From Branchiostoma floridae (taxonomy: Eukaryota > Chordata > Leptocardii > Amphioxiformes > Branchiostomatidae), in assembly GCF_000003815.2 (NCBI RefSeq), contig NC_049980.1, positions 16,340,003 to 16,404,002 of the forward strand: a stretch of DNA of 64,000 bases, in the 5' to 3' direction. The notes under the pieces are model-generated. The model ran no database searches and was not told the origin of the DNA. It saw only the letters and a list, made by a program, of their open reading frames with translations. Position numbers and translations under genes: made by a program. The number at the start of each line of letters is the position of its first letter. Within the stretch, counting starts at the first letter, position 1. Positions 47,801 through 57,600 of this stretch are shown here, piece after piece.

Positions 47801-50369
47801 GACGCCCATCTCTGTTATCTTATCCCTGGGCCACAAAACGCAATCACTACAGCAGGGGGCTAGTCCACTGGTAGTGGTGTGTGTTCAACTTCCATACTCT
47901 TTCCGGAATGCTGAGTGCTAAGCAGAGAAAGCAGCGCGTGCCATTTTTACAGTCTTTGGTATGATCGGCCGGGATCGAACTCACGACGTACCGAATGCAA
48001 GGCGAACACTCTACCCACTAGGCCATTGCACCGGAAAGGCTGCATGGTTATATCTTAATCTGTACAGGAGTTCCATGTATTCTCCACTACTTCCGGTTAA
48101 ACCAGTGTCTTACCTGAGTCGTGTGTGAAGAGAGCGGATAGTGCGTGCTCCGCGCTACATTCGGGTTCCTCCTTCAGAAGTCCCACCACCATTTTCACCA
48201 CTATGCCATGTAGACTCGTCTCCATGATGTCCAGCTCCAGGGCCACCATACTGAAGAAACTGTCCACGTCTCTGCTAGCTTCGTACTCATGGCGAAAATC
48301 TTTCTTAGGAATTTTCTGCAATGAAAATGAGCATGAGAACTGCACAAACAGGTACCGCTTAAACTTCAAAAGAGAGGGAGATTTAGATTATGAGTGCAAT
48401 GGACAAAAAAGAAGAGTTAGGTGCAACGGTACGGATTGTACATTATGTATGATGCATAGGGTTATGTGAGCATCAAAGTTACGAATTGTCGTATTTGTCA
48501 ATTAATTTAAGTATCTGAGAAATCGGAGCAACTTCGTTGGTAAATCCGGGTAGCCTACCTCATGAGTTGCAAACATCAGGGTTATCTCATCCTTACTGAT
48601 CGTATCCGCGTCATCTGCGTAAGGCAAAGGTATTCGTCACATGTGTTACTGTTAAGAAAACTGGGAAAACACAGAGACAAAAAGTATTGTTTGTAAATGA
48701 GGCAAGGTAACAGAGACTAACAATACAATTACTTTTGAAGAAAACTTTGAAAGGTGTATGATGTCAATAGCACAATGGAAAAGGGAAGGTGATCTCGATC
48801 CAGATTCAGCTCACTGAAGAGCTAGTCTTCCACTGGTCGTGACAGAGCGGACAGACGCTATGTACAGTATCTACAGGTTCGTGGTCGGCCGGGGAGATTC
48901 CCCCAGCTCTTTTCGATAAGCACAATGAACAGTGGACCATGGCTTTACGTCCTGTCCTAGAGGACTGCAACCCTTTCCAGTAGCGTGCATGTCGGGTGAG
49001 CGACACAGCCGGAATCGAACTCACGACTTCTAGTGAAATGTTTCATCATATCAAAATACTTACCATCATCTAGGTCGCTGTCAAGGGAGTAAGTAGACGA
49101 GAAGGCTGTTGTTTTTTGGTCCTTTTCTGTACCTCCCCCTCCCCTTTTCCTCAGCTGAATGGGTAATGTAAGAGATCGTTTTATCAGTCGTTTCCTTTAG
49201 TCCTTAATAATAAAATTTCAACAGCAACCACAACAAGAAAGACAACGAAGAGGACAAACTAAATCGATTATATGTATAATAAAAAAGAGCAGTTTCCTCG
49301 TCATGACGTAAACACCATCTATACATTCACATTCACATTTTCACAATTGTGTATGTGTGTGTGTGTTTATGTGAACAGCATGGCTGGATCAGCATGTAGA
49401 TGTAGGTACGTAGGAGCCGGGGGCAACGAAGGTCTCCTCCGATAATGGGCCGTAGTGGCATTGTACTTAAAATGGAATACAAACATCATCAAGACGGACA
49501 AGTCTCCGAATAAGTACTGCTATGATCATGCTTTCCTTGGCACCAAACGAGATGCTAGACTAAAATGCACCTATTATGGGTTAAGTTATACGCACCGTTT
49601 TCCTTTTTAGCTGGTTGTCAGACCCGAAACCAATGAAAGAAACGGTGGATGGTGTGTTGTATAGAGGGTTTCGTCTTACAGGTGCATCCTCTACATCCTC
49701 ATTCCTTTTCGTATCTTCTATTTTTGGGGACTCGACTGGCTCTTGGGTTTGTCCTGGATATTCGGAGAGAGTCAGAATCATAACCAAGCATGGCTCCTTA
49801 TGGTTTAAGCAAATGGTGTCACCTATGGTTTAAGGTCGATATGTCGACGTCAGGTCAGAGGTTGCAATCCGGCAAAATGACCAATCACTTTGGGATTGCA
49901 AGCGGAGTCTCTGTCTCTACCGGCAGAATGGAAAATCAGTCAGAACTTTCCTACTATGATTCATGTCACTTTGGATCAATTGATTTACTTGAATCTCAGG
50001 ATTTAGGAATGGGAGACCGCCCTAACGCATCCCTAGCAGCCTAGCATCCTGATCGCGATCTGCCAAGACATAAACTGCGATCTCCACCAGCAAATTCAGG
50101 GATTCTGTCAGATTTCAATCATTTTGGTGATGGCCAAGTGACTCTCTGAATATCTGAAACTGTATTGGGAATACAATACAATACAACACAGTACATTGGT
50201 GTCGGCAAGGAAGAACAATAACGTTGTACATAGCGCCAATATTAGAAATACCTGTCGGCCTTAGTTTGTCTCTTTGGGCGCCGATGTCTGGAAGTGGAGG
50301 CCGGTCTAGTGGAGATACTGTGATTCGTACTGGACCATCAGGGTCTTCCTCAACCCTCGAAGGATCCAT
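38673..50369 (-). CDS. SLC4A11: SLC4A11-like (BTR1) membrane transporter
   Basis: A member of the SLC4 bicarbonate-transporter family. SLC4A11 orthologues conduct H+/OH- and ammonia-linked flux in plasma membranes rather than bicarbonate. Exons in transcript order: 50252-50369, 49596-49753, 49064-49154, 48559-48614, 48114-48315, 47609-47672, 45087-45210, 44423-44638, 44131-44215, 43578-43700, 43205-43318, 42834-42966, 42479-42552, 41830-41998, 41518-41624, 40947-41112, 40546-40719, 40085-40280, 39308-39477, 38673-38748. All 20 agree in phase: 2616 nt, 871 residues, close to human SLC4A11 (891). The N-terminal cytoplasmic part (about 1-365) includes [15 protein letters not shown]. The membrane part begins after [18 protein letters not shown] and carries [53 protein letters not shown] and [14 protein letters not shown]. 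An extracellular loop near [11 protein letters not shown] has an N-glycosylation sequon. The C-terminal tail is short ([10 protein letters not shown]). The first exon is chosen from its ATG and phase match. Confidence 0.93.
44828..44981. repeat. Compound microsatellite (TC)n-(ACTC)n
   Basis: About 42 bp of TC dinucleotides runs directly into about 110 bp of perfect ACTC tetranucleotides. It lies in the SLC4A11-like intron between exons 44423-44638 and 45087-45210. It is a slippage-type array, not a CRISPR. Confidence 0.97.
45287..45425. repeat. Left copy of 139-bp direct repeat (target-site duplication)
   Basis: Identical base for base, as read by eye, to 47341-47479. It starts CAAGAAAGCTAG and ends CACTTAGTATAA, and is intron sequence of the host gene. 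Confidence 0.88.
45426..47340 (+). mobile_element. 5'-truncated LINE with restriction-like endonuclease, recent insertion
   Basis: A 1915-bp insertion is flanked on both sides by an identical 139-bp direct repeat (45287-45425 and 47341-47479) that fits a target-site duplication. It begins inside the reverse-transcriptase domain and ends about 80 bp past the stop codon with a non-poly(A) 3' end. It sits in the SLC4A11-like intron between exons 45087-45210 and 47609-47672, antisense to that gene. Identical flanks and an open frame point to a young insertion. Confidence 0.8.
45432..47258 (+). CDS. LINE polyprotein fragment: RT C-terminal half, zinc knuckle, restriction-like endonuclease
   Basis: A 608-codon open frame with no internal stop. 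The first listed codon is a GTG inside a frame already open from the insertion border, so it is not a real start. The first residues ([11 protein letters not shown]) match the reverse-transcriptase block just before the catalytic motif. FMDDLTVM is the catalytic Asp-Asp motif. A thumb-like region follows, then a CCHC knuckle ([18 protein letters not shown]-x2-C-x7-H-x4-C). Last comes a restriction-like endonuclease core, RPDMV... with LLELTVP and then KRAKYAEL, in the PD-(D/E)-K arrangement. This order occurs in RLE-type LINEs of the R2/R4/NeSL/Hero group. The clade cannot be fixed by eye. The upstream RT motifs and any N-terminal DNA-binding fingers are missing. Confidence 0.8.
   Translation: MPLFALAMNMIVKGAEAGCRGPVSRSGTRQPPIRAFMDDLTVMTATVPVCRWLLQGLERLITWARMSFKPAKSRSLVLKKGKVAERFRFTLGGTQIPTVSEKPVKSLGKVFSSSLKDTASVQQTRSDLTTWLEGIDKTGLPGSFKAWMFQHGVLPRVLWPLLVYEVPMTMVEQLERTISRFLRKWLGLPRSLSNIALYGRSTKLQLPLSGLTEEFKVTRAREVLMYRDSSDSKVSSAGIHVRTGIKWKAQEAVDQAEARLRHSVLVGSVAVGRAGLGSCPKPRYDKVSGKEKRLLIQDEIRAREEEDRRCRMVGMRKQGAWTRWEHADSRKVTWPELCRAEPSRIKFLISSVYDVLPSPANLHVWGLAETPSCQLCKRRGTLEHILSCCPKALGEGRYRWRHDQVLRVLADTVSNAIQSSRSQQPPKKSIVFVKAGEKTRQQPTSAGGLLSTARDWQLLVDLGRQLKFPEHIVATSLRPDMVLVSESTRQVVLLELTVPWEERISEANERKRAKYAELVVQSQSNGWRARCVPVEVGCRGFAGQSLAYVLKLLGVRGFRLRKSIRDILEAAEKASRWLWFRRGEPWKPHGHRSGNDQPRLGRPGEGVW
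47341..47479. repeat. Right copy of 139-bp direct repeat (target-site duplication)
   Basis: Second copy of the duplicated intron segment, starting right after the 3' end of the LINE (…TATTCTAGAG). Confidence 0.88.
47745..48038 (-). mobile_element. tRNA-derived SINE in an SLC4A11 intron
   Basis: Read on the - strand, a tRNA-like head has an A box TGGCCTAGTGGGTAGAG and a B box GAGTTCGATCCC. A body of about 200 bp follows and ends in a T-rich tail (TTAACTTTTTTT). The acceptor ends are not paired, so it is a SINE and not a tRNA gene. It ends about 75 bp from exon 48114-48315. Confidence 0.6.
48800..49030 (-). mobile_element. 5'-truncated tRNA-derived SINE
   Basis: On the - strand it begins near a B box (GAGTTCGATTCC) and continues with about 190 bp of body. 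The A box is missing. It lies in the intron just downstream of exon 49064-49154, almost touching its donor site. Confidence 0.5.
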
Positions 50370-51587
50370 TATGATAACACAGCTACTTCAGGCCTTTATC
50401 TTGTGGTCAGTCAAGCCCTTGTCACCAAGGTTGGCTACGACACCGACATCAAGTTATCCTGCCTTATTCAAGTTACATCTTACTTCCTAGGATATAGCTT
50501 TGCGATTGTTATGAAATTTTCTGTTTACAGTGATGATCCACCGATGACCCTAACAGCCGCTGTTCCTTGTGACGCTTATTTCGAGCAATAGAACTAAAGA
50601 ACACCTTTGATGAGATGACGTCATTGGGTCCGACAACGCATCAGGGATTTTTGTTTTTGGAAAAGTCATTGTTGGATAAGAACCTGCGGTGGGTATACTA
50701 GTACTTGAATGTAGATTTGATTTCTTCTAGGGTGCTAAAAAAGAACGTTGGGGGTATGGTTTGACGACTACAAATTATTAAGGATTAAATAAAAACTGGT
50801 TTGATAGGAAAATTATGGTAACGATGCATAACTTATCATTGAGATATTGCGCGCAAGAGAAAATTAAAGTGTTTAAACTATCGTCAACTGTTAAACTGTT
50901 ATGCTTGTGGTTGCAAAATAGACGTTACATATTGACGAATCGCCAAAGTTTGTAAAGTGTACAGAGCCTGAGCGCCCCTTCATGAGAATGGGCAATTCCA
51001 CGACCTTTGCCCCAGTAACCCACAAGTGACCAAGCGAACCTTGCACTTCCTAGCAAGTGTGTATCGGCGTCTCGCAGGAACCTGGCATAAACTTGTGGAG
51101 GAAGAACAGCTTGCAACGTCAAATACACGTGTTGAGGTAACGTTGGGTAGTACTAAGCTGCTTTTTAGCGAACATTTGTACGAAAATCTGTTTTATTTGC
51201 CATAATTTATAGGGGTGTAACAAGTGTTACACAACGTACGTTATTTTCTGTCGTACACGTGAGAGTTCAAAATTATGACACCCTATGTAACGTTAACGTC
51301 ATATGACTTTATGCCTTAGTACATCACGGCTGTAATGTCAAGCTGTAGATCGTTAAGGTTTCCTCCCTGAAAAAATTCCATGTTGACTTTCCAACAATTG
51401 TTTTCTCTACTCTAAGGTAAGGCCATGTTGATTTGATTACATCGATGTCATCCTCTTGAAACCCAAAAACCAAGGAGCCAAAACTGATGCGAGCGTGTAA
51501 CGTTTATAATAACGTTAAGTAATTTCAATAAAAAGTTTGTCAATTCATCATTAGGAAATCTCAGTAGTCAGGAAGGTTGAACGACAA
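50370..51587. other. Divergent promoter interval between SLC4A11-like gene and NUDT12, interrupted by transposons
   Basis: The two host genes diverge across this stretch and the Ty3 element. No coding exon is recognised. A possible donor (GAG/GTAACG at 51136) could end a 5' UTR exon of NUDT12, because the NUDT12 start codon is preceded by an acceptor-like TTGCAG (61327-61332). If so, the Ty3 element would lie in a 5' UTR intron. This is speculative. The 51418-51587 part is the left piece of a MITE copy. Confidence 0.35.
51418..51587 (+). mobile_element. MITE copy, left part, split by the Ty3 element
   Basis: It starts TAAGGCCATGTTGATTTGAT like the terminal repeat at 33437-33472. It keeps the internal words TGATGCGAGCG and CAGGAAGGTTGAAC seen in that copy. 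It breaks off at the Ty3 LTR. Matching sequence (ACAAACACACAGGATACC) resumes after the right LTR at 60794. Confidence 0.55.
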
Positions 51588-52056
51588 TGTAGCAAGTCTG
51601 TTATTACGTTGGGCGGCCCAGGGGTCACGTGGTGAGAGCACGTGACCATGGGCGCGCCCTGACGTCAGCTAGGCCACGCCCCGCAGCGCTCGCGTAAGCT
51701 CCGCCTTCCAAATGATGTAATATAAGACGCGGTACGCGCTAGTTAGACTAGAAGCAGACTCAGGGACAAGGTCAACCGCATCTTCCGCCGCCGTAGTTAC
51801 GTAACCGGTTAGTTAATATCATCCACCCGCATCTGTCCAGGTATCTTATCTTGCATTATTTGTATTAAGCCAGTCTTTATCATTACCTCCGTTCACTTGC
51901 CTAAACTGTATACCATCGGTCGTAGTAATAAAGATCACATCAAACTGTACACTGAACCCTGGTCCTTGGCTATATTGGTGAGAGTGCATAGCATAGATAC
52001 GTCACCTTGACGTATAGGTAAATGCCCAAATCCTACCACTAAGACCATTTGTTACA
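51588..52056 (+). repeat. 5' LTR
   Basis: 469 bp, TG...CA ends. It contains a CACGTG-rich inverted motif (GTCACGTG / CACGTGAC, 51620-51650), a TATA-like TATAAG at 51721-51726 and an AATAAA at 51927-51932, the expected promoter and polyadenylation elements. Confidence 0.95.
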
Positions 52057-52074
52057 TGGTTCCTACTAGTGGGT
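52057..52074 (+). other. Primer-binding site of the Ty3 element
   Basis: Directly after the 5' LTR the sequence is TGGTTCCTACTAGTGGGT. A TGG start complementary to a tRNA CCA end is the standard layout. I cannot assign the priming tRNA. Confidence 0.65.
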
Positions 52075-53420
52075 ACAGTTTTGCTCTGTGATCCTGATAC
52101 TACGACTCGATTTTTATAAATTTTGTACCGTGATTTCTAAGAATACGTTGCGTTTTCGTTTCGAGCATAGGACGCGCAGGAAAACTTTCCATTGTTCTTA
52201 CGTGTTACGACCCGACTACCCGTGTGTTGTTGCATCACCACAGTTCTAGTCGTTCCAATCAAATTCTCGTTCCGATTTTCCACCAACTTGGCCCGATAAA
52301 TTCTACCCATCTGTTCGAGTTTGCGTTTGACCCTACCAATACTACGGCACCCGTTCTAATTTAGACTACCGGGGGTAAACAGCACACTAATCGTATTGTT
52401 TGAAGACTTAGTAAAAGACATTCTGTGTTATCTCCGCGACGTTTTGCGTGCCGTGTTGCGCTACACCTGCTTCATCACAAAACAAGTTGTAACTTCTTGC
52501 CGCTAAATTGTGCCAAAACCTACTATTTGAAGCTATTGGCCGCAATCGGTCAGTTAAACTTTGCAAAATTTCCTTACGTACTGGTTTGATTTTTTCCACG
52601 ACCGTCAAAGTGACATTCCAACTCCAAAGTCCCAAGTGAAGCGTGAATCGTCGAAATTGTATACACTCTCTTTCAGACTATTTGGCTTTTGCACCCAAAA
52701 ACTTCACAATTCTTCACCTTGTGACCGATCGCATTATAATTCCTTTAATCTAAAGGCCCAGATTGGCCATACAAGTTTCCGATATAAACATTAGGCTAAG
52801 TGTCGATTTGTTTTACAACGCTAAATCTAGCCCATTCGTAGAGAGTTTCGTTCTAATCATATATAAAAGTAAACACTTTCGCGATATCCCACAAAGAAAA
52901 ATTTAGGTTCGGTTCCGTGGTTATTTTGCCATTTCGCGCCTCAATCAAGTTTTCTTTTGATCTGGGCGGCCGTCTCTCCACTGGCGCCTGTAGGTTTTGA
53001 CAAGTCTGAACTTAGCTTTTCATATTCCAACTTAGCACTTTTGCGTAAATTATTCCAGCGGTTCACAAGTTTTGCCTGGCACCGGGCCGCTTTGTCATCG
53101 TTTTGACACCTTGTCTCTAGTCAACGCACCTATTATCCCGACCAGGGTCTAATTTAACACCCTCTGCCGACAAATCCTTTTTATTGCAAATTTTTAGTGT
53201 CGCCTCTGTTTCTTGTTTGGCTGACGCCTGTGTCTTCTAAATTTCGCTACTGCCGACAAAGCCTCTGTATTGCAACTTTTTCGTGTCGTCTTTGGATTTG
53301 CTCTTGTAGATTTCCCCTTGGCGCCCTGTGTGGCCTGCCGCCCCGTGTTTTGGTTCACAATACTCCAATCAACAATCTGACGAAGCGCCTTCTGTAGTTA
53401 CACCACACCGAGTATTATCC
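52075..53420 (+). other. Untranslated leader of the Ty3 element
   Basis: About 1.35 kb between the primer-binding site and the gag ATG without a meaningful frame. It contains an imperfect direct repeat of about 45 bp with 86-bp spacing (53165 and 53251, both starting TGCCGACAAA). Confidence 0.7.
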
Positions 53421-54614
53421 ATGGCTACTAACTCCGCACACGACAACACGATACCAGATGACCAAGTGGTCCAACTCAACTTTGGTCTCCATGGCAACGG
53501 ACGCGGTAGAGGCAGGGGCCGCGGCCGTGCTCGGGGGACCCCGCTCGCTACCGGAGCAGCCGCGACCCCCCGGCCCGCTCCCCAGCTCACACCGGTCTCA
53601 CACGATGGGCCCTCACTAACATCGACCCTGGCCCGCCACCGTACTCTCTTCCCCTCCTCACCAGTCCCAGGGCAGTTTGACGACATCGTCCCCCGTACCA
53701 CTCGCCCTAGGATCATGCCTAAACTAATGTGCAGGTTTGACGGTGTCTCCGAAATTACTTGGGAGGAATTTGAAACCCAATTCCACACAGAAAGGTCCTA
53801 TGGCCAGTGGGACGATCCCCTCAGCAAAACAGTACTAATCAGGCATCTTTCGGGTGGGGCCCTTCAAACTTACAACACGGCTGCAGCGTCCGTCCAGGAC
53901 GGACCCTGCGACGGAGCGCTTGACTTCCTGCGGGAGATGTACAGCCGACCTAATGACCCGACCCATTTTGAGTCGGAACTTTTCACGTTGTCCCGCAACC
54001 CGGGGGAAACGCCACAGTCTCTAGAGGTACGAATCCGCCGGCTAATCGCCAAAGTTCACCCCCAGGCCGACCAGAACACTAGGGATCTTTTGGGACTGCG
54101 GGAGTTCGTAGGCAAAATTCAAGACAAACACATGGCGTGGGAGGTAAAACGTTCTAAGCCCCAAACCCTGCACGAAGCCAGTATGACCCTTCAGTTTTTC
54201 GAGGACCTTGCTAAATCACACACACCGTCACAGCACCCCTCCCCACCTCCCCCTACTAATGTCCGCCAGGTCAGCGACCCCTCTCCCGTCCCAGCGGCGA
54301 CGGACATACAGGCCATCCTGGCCTCCCACCGCCAGGAAATGCGAGAGATGCAGCGCTCTCACGAGCGTCAAGTAGCGTCTCTCCAAAGCCGCTTCGAGAC
54401 ACTCCTCGATTCCCAGCACCAACCCGCTCCCCACTACCCGCCACCCGCAAATCGCCCACCGCCCCCCACCCCCCAGAACCCAACTCCCCGCCGCACTCCG
54501 CAAAACTCTGAGTGCAACTACTGCCACGACCTTGGCCACTGGAAGAGAGAGTGCCCTCAGCTGCAGCGCTCCAATGCTGGCCGCCGGTCGGGAAACGATT
54601 TCCGGCTGGCTTAA
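53421..54614 (+). CDS. gag: Ty3/gypsy Gag
   Basis: 397 residues from the first in-frame ATG (MATNSAHDN). The open frame extends further upstream to 53328 without an ATG. An Arg/Gly-rich N-terminus (GRGRGRGRG) comes first. A capsid-like retrotransposon gag region follows (about residues 95-270, with a FETQFHTERS segment). Then come a Pro-rich stretch, a short coiled coil (REMREMQRSHERQ), and a CCHC nucleocapsid knuckle CNYCHDLGHWKREC near the end. It forms the particle shell and packages RNA. The last 103 nt overlap the -1 frame of pol. Confidence 0.88.
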   Translation: MATNSAHDNTIPDDQVVQLNFGLHGNGRGRGRGRGRARGTPLATGAAATPRPAPQLTPVSHDGPSLTSTLARHRTLFPSSPVPGQFDDIVPRTTRPRIMPKLMCRFDGVSEITWEEFETQFHTERSYGQWDDPLSKTVLIRHLSGGALQTYNTAAASVQDGPCDGALDFLREMYSRPNDPTHFESELFTLSRNPGETPQSLEVRIRRLIAKVHPQADQNTRDLLGLREFVGKIQDKHMAWEVKRSKPQTLHEASMTLQFFEDLAKSHTPSQHPSPPPPTNVRQVSDPSPVPAATDIQAILASHRQEMREMQRSHERQVASLQSRFETLLDSQHQPAPHYPPPANRPPPPTPQNPTPRRTPQNSECNYCHDLGHWKRECPQLQRSNAGRRSGNDFRLA

Positions 54615-54650
54615 CTGGGGGTCAGCCAGCCACTAGCTCCCCACCCCCCA
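54590..54650 (+). promoter_or_regulatory. -1 ribosomal frameshift signal: slippery GGGAAAC plus pseudoknot
   Basis: The heptamer G GGA AAC (54590-54596) is in the gag frame, 15 nt before the gag stop codon. After a 7-nt spacer, stem GGCTGGC (54604-54610) pairs exactly with GCCAGCC (54625-54631). The loop TGGGGG (54616-54621) can pair with CCCCCA (54645-54650), forming an H-type pseudoknot. The pol frame is -1 relative to gag and is open only from 54512, so the site lies in the 103-nt overlap. Confidence 0.8.
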
Positions 54651-57600
54651 CGACCCTTCCCGACCCCTCCCCTGCTAATCCCTTACCCCGCACCCACCCT
54701 TCCGTCGGAAGTTTTCACTTTACACCCCAGATACATGGCCATTCCGTTGACGTACTAATTGATTCGGGCGCAGATGTTTCCCTTATCTCTGCTGACGTGT
54801 TGTACAAACTTGGTAATCCCGTGACCCCACCAGAACTTGTTCCGTATGATGGACCTACGCTATCGACTGTTGCTGGGGGCGCGTTAGACATAGTTGGTTG
54901 CGTCACACTCCCTCTCACGTGGCAACAACACCAGTTTCCCGCAAAATTCCTGGTCTGTCGTAATACGACCACGCCCATTTTGGTCGGCACTGACTTTCTC
55001 CTGGCTTTCGACACTGAAGTGTCAATGCGCAAGCGCACAATGACGCTCTGCGGGCCGACCGGCATGGCCTCCATTCCAGTTTTGCGCAAAGCGGCTGGTG
55101 CCGTTCGTCGTGTCGTGACCCGACACTCCTACTTAGTACCAGGGCGTTCGGTTCACCTTGTACCAGGCAAAGTGGTAGGAAAGCGCACAGATAACTCCCT
55201 TGGTCCCGGCTACGTTAACCCGGCTCTTGCTTCCTTAGGTCGTTTTGGCTTAACAGGGGAGTTGATATCGCATACTCCCGCCAAAAATACCACCAGAGTT
55301 TTTGTTGTCAATGAGAATATTGAACCTGTCCTAATCCGTCCCGGTGCTGTAATTGGCCTGTATCACCCGTTTGATAGCCCCACCTCCCGCGGCGTCTCAG
55401 TCTGTCCATACACACCGGTTCCGTTCGCGCCCCCTCCCAACCAATCGCCCGCTAGCATGCCCTCCGCAGCCGCCTCCGGCCCCACACACGCCACCAACCC
55501 CAACCCGACCCACGACGTCCGCGCGGAGCTGGAGACATTGTTTGACCTGTCGTACATCCAAAACCCGTCGCACAGGGAACAGCTCTTGGACCTTTTGGTA
55601 GAATATGAAGACATAGTCTCCCGCTCCCCGTACGACATGTCCACCACACCTGTTCTTACACACTCCATTGACACTGGCGATGCCGCTCCCATTCGCCTTC
55701 CCCCGCGGCGTACCTCCCCCCAGGCTAAAGAGCAAATTCGCCAGGAACTAGACAAACTCGCTTCGCTAGGGTTCATCGAACCATCCAACTCCCCGTGGGG
55801 GGCCCCTGTTGTTTTAGTTAAGAAGAAGAATGGCGGCACGAGAATGTGTGTCGACTACCGCTCGCTAAATTCTGTAACAAAGAAATGCTCGTGGCCGCTC
55901 CCCCGAATTGATGACACCCTCGATGCCCTGTCTGGCTCGAAATTGTTTTCCACATTGGATATGCGAGCTGGGTACCACCAAATTCCCGTTGCCCCCTCGT
56001 CAGTTGAGAAGACTGCATTTTCGACTCCATTTGGGACGTACCAATACACAGTTCTCCCGTTTGGATTATGCAATGCCCCATCATCCTTTGCGCGTCTCAT
56101 GGAGTCGGTCTTAAGGGGTCTACAACCACAGTGCTGTTTGGCGTATCTTGACNNNNNNNNNNNNNNNNNNNNNNNNNNNNNNNNNNNNNNNNNNNNNNNN
56201 NNNNNNNNNNNNNNNNNNNNNNNNNNNNNNNNNNNNNNNNNNNNNNNNNNNNGATGACGTCACTATTCATCTCAACTATCTCCGGGCAGTCTTCCAACGT
56301 TATCGAGAAGCCCAACTCAACCTCAATCCGGAGAAGTGTCGTTTCCTACAAAGACAGGTTGAGTTCTTAGGGCACATTATCTCAGGTGACGGTGTCAGTA
56401 CCGACCCCTCTAAAACGTCAGCGGTAGATAACTGGCCCACCCCGCGCTCGGTCCGCGATGTGCAACGTTTTTTAGGTTTGGCGAACTACTACCGACGCTT
56501 TGTTCACGGATTCGCCCAGATCGCGCGGCCCTTAACGGCCCTCACGAGGAAAGGCGCCAGGTTCAGCTGGTCTGCGGACTGTCAGTCCGCCTTCGACCAA
56601 CTGAAAGCTGCTCTTGTTTCCGCCCCGATCCTCGCGTACCCAAACTTTGACCTGCCCTTTATCGTCGACACGGACGCGTCCGACAAGGGGATAGGGGGCG
56701 TGCTAAGTCAAGAGCAGCATGGGCATGAGCGCGTAATCCTGTATTATAGTCGAGCACTCTCGCCTGCGGAACAACGTTACTGTACTCATCGAAGGGAGAT
56801 GTTGGCCGCAGTTGAGTTCATAACGAAACATGACTGCTATCTGCAGGGCGAAGAACCCTTCCTCCTCCGCACAGACAATAGCGCGGTCCGGTACCAAATT
56901 CGCAACAACAATCCGGCCGGCCAGTCAGCCAGATGGATACTGCGGCTAAGTCCATACAATTTCAATATTGAACATAGGGCCGGTACGCGCCATGGTAACG
57001 CAGACGGTGTCAGCCGCATCCCCTGCGCGCAATGTGNNNNNNNNNNNNNNNNNNNNNNNNNNNNNNNNNNNNNNNNNNNNNNNNNNNNNNNNNNNNNNNN
57101 NNNNNNNNNNNNNNNNNNNNNNNNNNNNNNNNNNNNTGTGGCATCTGGGGATCGAGCAAAACGACGGACAGACTAAACTTTCGTTCCATTGTGCGGGGTT
57201 GTCAGCGGATGTCAACGCTTTTGTGGGTGGGTGTTTGGTATGTCAGAAAACCAAGGGAGGGCAACGTAAGCCCCGAGCCCCCTTATGCCCTAGCGTGGTA
57301 GGCTACCCCAATGAGAGAGTTGCTATGGATATAGTAGGTCCACTGGCAAAGTCCCAACAAGGTTCCAAATACATACTCGTTGCGGTCGACTATTTTACCA
57401 AGTTTGTTGAAATTTTCCCCCTAGCCGACGACACCGCCCCTTCAGTTGCCAAAAGCTTTTACCAGGGTTGGGTCTGTAGACACGGGGTCCCTACATCCCT
57501 ACATACTGACAGAGGATCCAACTTTCAATCAATACTGGTAACGGAGCTTTGTAAGTACCTGAAAACCCATAAAACACGGACCACATCGTACCACCCCCAA

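Noticed and set aside
55363-55839. 158-codon frame on the - strand
   Set aside because: Antisense shadow of the Ty3 protease/RT region.
56148-57176. Apparent frame change in Pol across the first gap
   Set aside because: The 100-N run is a placeholder of unknown true length, so the frame relation across it carries no information.
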